This document shows, one piece after another, positions 62,116 through 64,000 of a DNA stretch of 64,000 nt; the first letter of the stretch is position 1, and each line of letters opens with the position of its first letter. The DNA is from Suilimivivens sp963618065. Its GTDB lineage: Bacteria; Bacillota; Clostridia; Lachnospirales; Lachnospiraceae. The notes under the pieces are model-generated. The model did no database searches, was not told where the DNA came from, and saw nothing but the letters and a program-made list of their open reading frames with translations. The stretch is from the NCBI GenBank assembly GCA_963618065.1, contig CAVERH010000002.1, positions 1 through 64,000 on the forward strand. Reading direction: 5' to 3'. The position numbers and the translations under genes are program-made.

Positions 62116-64000
62116 TTACTCCACCCATAATTTGTTCATAATACTGGTATGCCCCGTTTTCATGTATTCATCGTTAACCGCCTCTGCAATATCCTTCTGC
62201 GTAATCCTGCGGTTACCTGCTGCTGCCTGATATGCTGCAGCGATCGCAGCTGACTTAATTCCGCTTCCCGTCAATTCACCGGCATATCTTACAAAGGTTT
62301 CAAAGCGGACATCCTCTGCAAGCGGTGCCTCCTTTGGAAAAATACTCTTCCACAATTCCAGCTGCTCTGCTTCCGTTGGCCTCTCCAATGGAATCATATA
62401 GGTGATTCTTCTCTTAAATGCAGCATCAAAGCTTTGCATAAGATTGGTTGCAAGAATGGAAAGTCCTCTGTATTCTTCCAGCTTTTGAAGCAGGAAGCCG
62501 GTCTCTGCATTCGCATATTTATCATTGGCGCTTCCAACATCGGTACGCTTTGCAAATAAGGAATCTGCCTCATCAAAAAATAGAATTGCATTGCTGTTTT
62601 TGGCTGTATCAAAGATCCGTGCTAAATTTTTCTCACTTTCCCCAATATATTTACTGCTGACCTGCGACAGATCAATCCGGTATATATCAAGATTCAGCTC
62701 ATTCGCAATAACGGTAGCTGCCATCGTCTTTCCTGTTCCGGATGGACCATATAGCGCAATCACAACTCCCTGTCCATAGGGCAGCTTCTTTCCAAACCCA
62801 AAGCTGTCATTCACTACATTTCTATATCGGATCCTCTGAATCGCACTCTTCATTTTCTTCCTGGTCTGCTCCGATACCTTCAAATCCTCCCACCCGAAGG
62901 GACTCTCCAGCTTTGTAACCATCCGGTCAAAATTCGCCACAATCATCTTTTTAATGGATTCTGTCAGCAGCTGCCTGGTAATAATCTTCTGGCTGTACGT
63001 CTCTGCGGCAAATGGTACACACATTTTAATCACGGCTTCTATCGTCCGGGGGGTAAGATCATAAACGGAAACCAGTTCATCCTCAGAAATATCCTCGCTC
63101 AGCTCTACCGATTGTTCTTCAGCAAAATGTTTCCATAGCTGTTTTTGTTCGGCTGCCGGCATATGCTCCCATTCACATATGTACAAAGGACTGGAGCTTC
63201 GTATCCATTCGCTGATCTGACAGCTTCCTCCCACAATAAAATGCCGGAGCTCCTGCTGAAGCATGGACAATACCGCGAATAGCTTATAGGCAGCATTCGA
63301 CATTTCACCGTCCTCAGAATCTGCTCCTGTCCTAAGGCCATCCAGATCAAGATACAGGAGAGCATCATTAAAAAATACCGCCTGCTCTGCCAGATCAAGG
63401 ACACTTCGGATATCCTCCATATTCATGTTCACCAGATACCTTCCATCCAGAATCAGAAGCTCCTGGTAGAAATATCCTGCCAGATAGGAGACTGCATGCT
63501 TTTTGCCTTCTCCGGCATCCCCCTTTAACTGGATCACCCCATTCCTACCGGGCAGAATCACCTTCACAAAGATATCCTTTAACCAGTCTGTTTCCTTTTG
63601 CCTCCCAATCATTGCTGTATGCCTGTCATTATCTGCATATTCCAGACAAAAGGAGGCCTTCTTCACAGAAATTCTCCTGCCCTGCAAAGCTGGAATGACA
63701 TGATCCTTCAGCGAGATTACCGAATTCATGTTCCGGGACTTCTGGTCTGTAATGGTTACAAAATACTGTTGGAAAGCACCTTCTTTATCAAACAAAGGCT
63801 CCCATGTAAGATCATCTTCGTTAAGGAATGCGGATAATATGGAGGAAGCCGCACGGAATGTCAGATTATTCTCGGAAAACATCTGTGAAATCAACTGCAG
63901 CTGTGAACAGACCTTTCCGTCGAGATTTCCTGCTGCCAAAAGCATTACCAGAGCAAGCTCCATCGGAGTCAGACCATACACAGCATCACCTTTGTAATAT
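62116..64000 (-). CDS. Afp15-like AAA+ ATPase, partial at the window edge
   Basis: A P-loop ATPase, at least 621 residues; the frame stays open to 64000, so the true start may lie beyond. An N-terminal helical/winged region (1-115) precedes a degenerate P-loop domain (LKGDAGEGKKHA near 153) and an intact AAA+ domain (GPSGTGKT near 407, ILFFDEAD near 465, NDKYANAETGFLLQKLEEYRGLSILATN, AFKRRI). The last motifs match the ATPase found in Afp/PVC-type extracellular contractile injection systems. GTG at 63981 is the first possible start in the window. Its exact role in such particles is unsettled. Confidence 0.75.
   Translation of the reverse strand, partial: YYKGDAVYGLTPMELALVMLLAAGNLDGKVCSQLQLISQMFSENNLTFRAASSILSAFLNEDDLTWEPLFDKEGAFQQYFVTITDQKSRNMNSVISLKDHVIPALQGRRISVKKASFCLEYADNDRHTAMIGRQKETDWLKDIFVKVILPGRNGVIQLKGDAGEGKKHAVSYLAGYFYQELLILDGRYLVNMNMEDIRSVLDLAEQAVFFNDALLYLDLDGLRTGADSEDGEMSNAAYKLFAVLSMLQQELRHFIVGGSCQISEWIRSSSPLYICEWEHMPAAEQKQLWKHFAEEQSVELSEDISEDELVSVYDLTPRTIEAVIKMCVPFAAETYSQKIITRQLLTESIKKMIVANFDRMVTKLESPFGWEDLKVSEQTRKKMKSAIQRIRYRNVVNDSFGFGKKLPYGQGVVIALYGPSGTGKTMAATVIANELNLDIYRIDLSQVSSKYIGESEKNLARIFDTAKNSNAILFFDEADSLFAKRTDVGSANDKYANAETGFLLQKLEEYRGLSILATNLMQSFDAAFKRRITYMIPLERPTEAEQLELWKSIFPKEAPLAEDVRFETFVRYAGELTGSGIKSAAIAAAYQAAAGNRRITQKDIAEAVNDEYMKTGHTSIMNKLWVE

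Overview
The window looks like a chromosomal segment of an anaerobic, gut-type Firmicute, most likely Lachnospiraceae. Three things suggest this. The sporulation/division block yabP-yabQ-divIC-spoIIE-tilS-hpt-ftsH is in its usual Firmicute order. A PurO-type IMP cyclohydrolase lies beside a stand-alone AICAR formyltransferase behind a ZTP riboswitch. There is also a two-gene, minimal SUF-type Fe-S system. Genus cannot be settled from the sequence alone. Base composition is moderate and even, and I see no IS element, prophage or CRISPR array.

Layout. 0.5-2.5 kb: a CE2-like SGNH esterase and an AraC regulator. 2.5-6.1 kb: a heterodimeric ABC exporter with one degenerate ATP site. 6.2-7.9 kb: the SmsB/SmsC Fe-S scaffold and ATPase. 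8.3-27.7 kb: what I read as a tannin/gallate utilisation island. It has a subtype-B tannase with a GPH-family symporter, a divergent LysR regulator, a long operon (peptide-type ABC importer, membrane protein, esterase, metallo-beta-lactamase-fold hydrolase, ceramidase-like protein, FUSC/aromatic-acid-exporter-like protein, small protein), two more LysR regulators, and the three-subunit gallate decarboxylase lpdC-lpdB-lpdD. 27.8-29.1 kb: a DUF4143-type ATPase behind 33-bp direct repeats. 29.4-31.6 kb: ZTP riboswitch, purO, purH. 31.6-38.9 kb: a circularly permuted GH3 beta-glucosidase, two paralogous MFS carriers, a type-B carboxylesterase and a divergent AraC regulator. 39-44.2 kb: an ABC-2 system containing an unusual FDPMTG-motif membrane protein. 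44.8-50 kb: small housekeeping genes, tRNA-Leu and tRNA-Tyr, a YefM/YoeB toxin-antitoxin pair and a GH13 enzyme. 50.4-57.1 kb: the ftsH-yabP block, with a SpoIIE that lacks its membrane domain. 57.2-64 kb: an Afp15-like AAA+ ATPase of the kind found with extracellular contractile injection systems (eCIS), coupled to a 1635-residue repeat protein. Both are on the minus strand and the locus continues past the right edge.

How the genes may work together. In the island, galloyl esters would be taken up or met at the cell, split by the tannase, and the gallate decarboxylated to pyrogallol by LpdC with the prenyl-FMN made by LpdB. The small FUSC-like protein could move aromatic acids. Dyads upstream of lpdC and of the first LysR gene share a TTAAGTC half site, which suggests joint control. 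The 31.6-38.9 kb cluster is a second plant glycoside/ester module.

Several dispersed non-coding repeats run through the window. One is a 76-133 bp element with GTAACTATTCAG termini. Another is a 116-bp tandem repeat that sits where the SpoIIE membrane domain would be encoded. Others are shared modules that appear in different combinations. The two most unusual systems are the tannase/gallate-decarboxylase island and the eCIS-like ATPase with its giant repeat partner.
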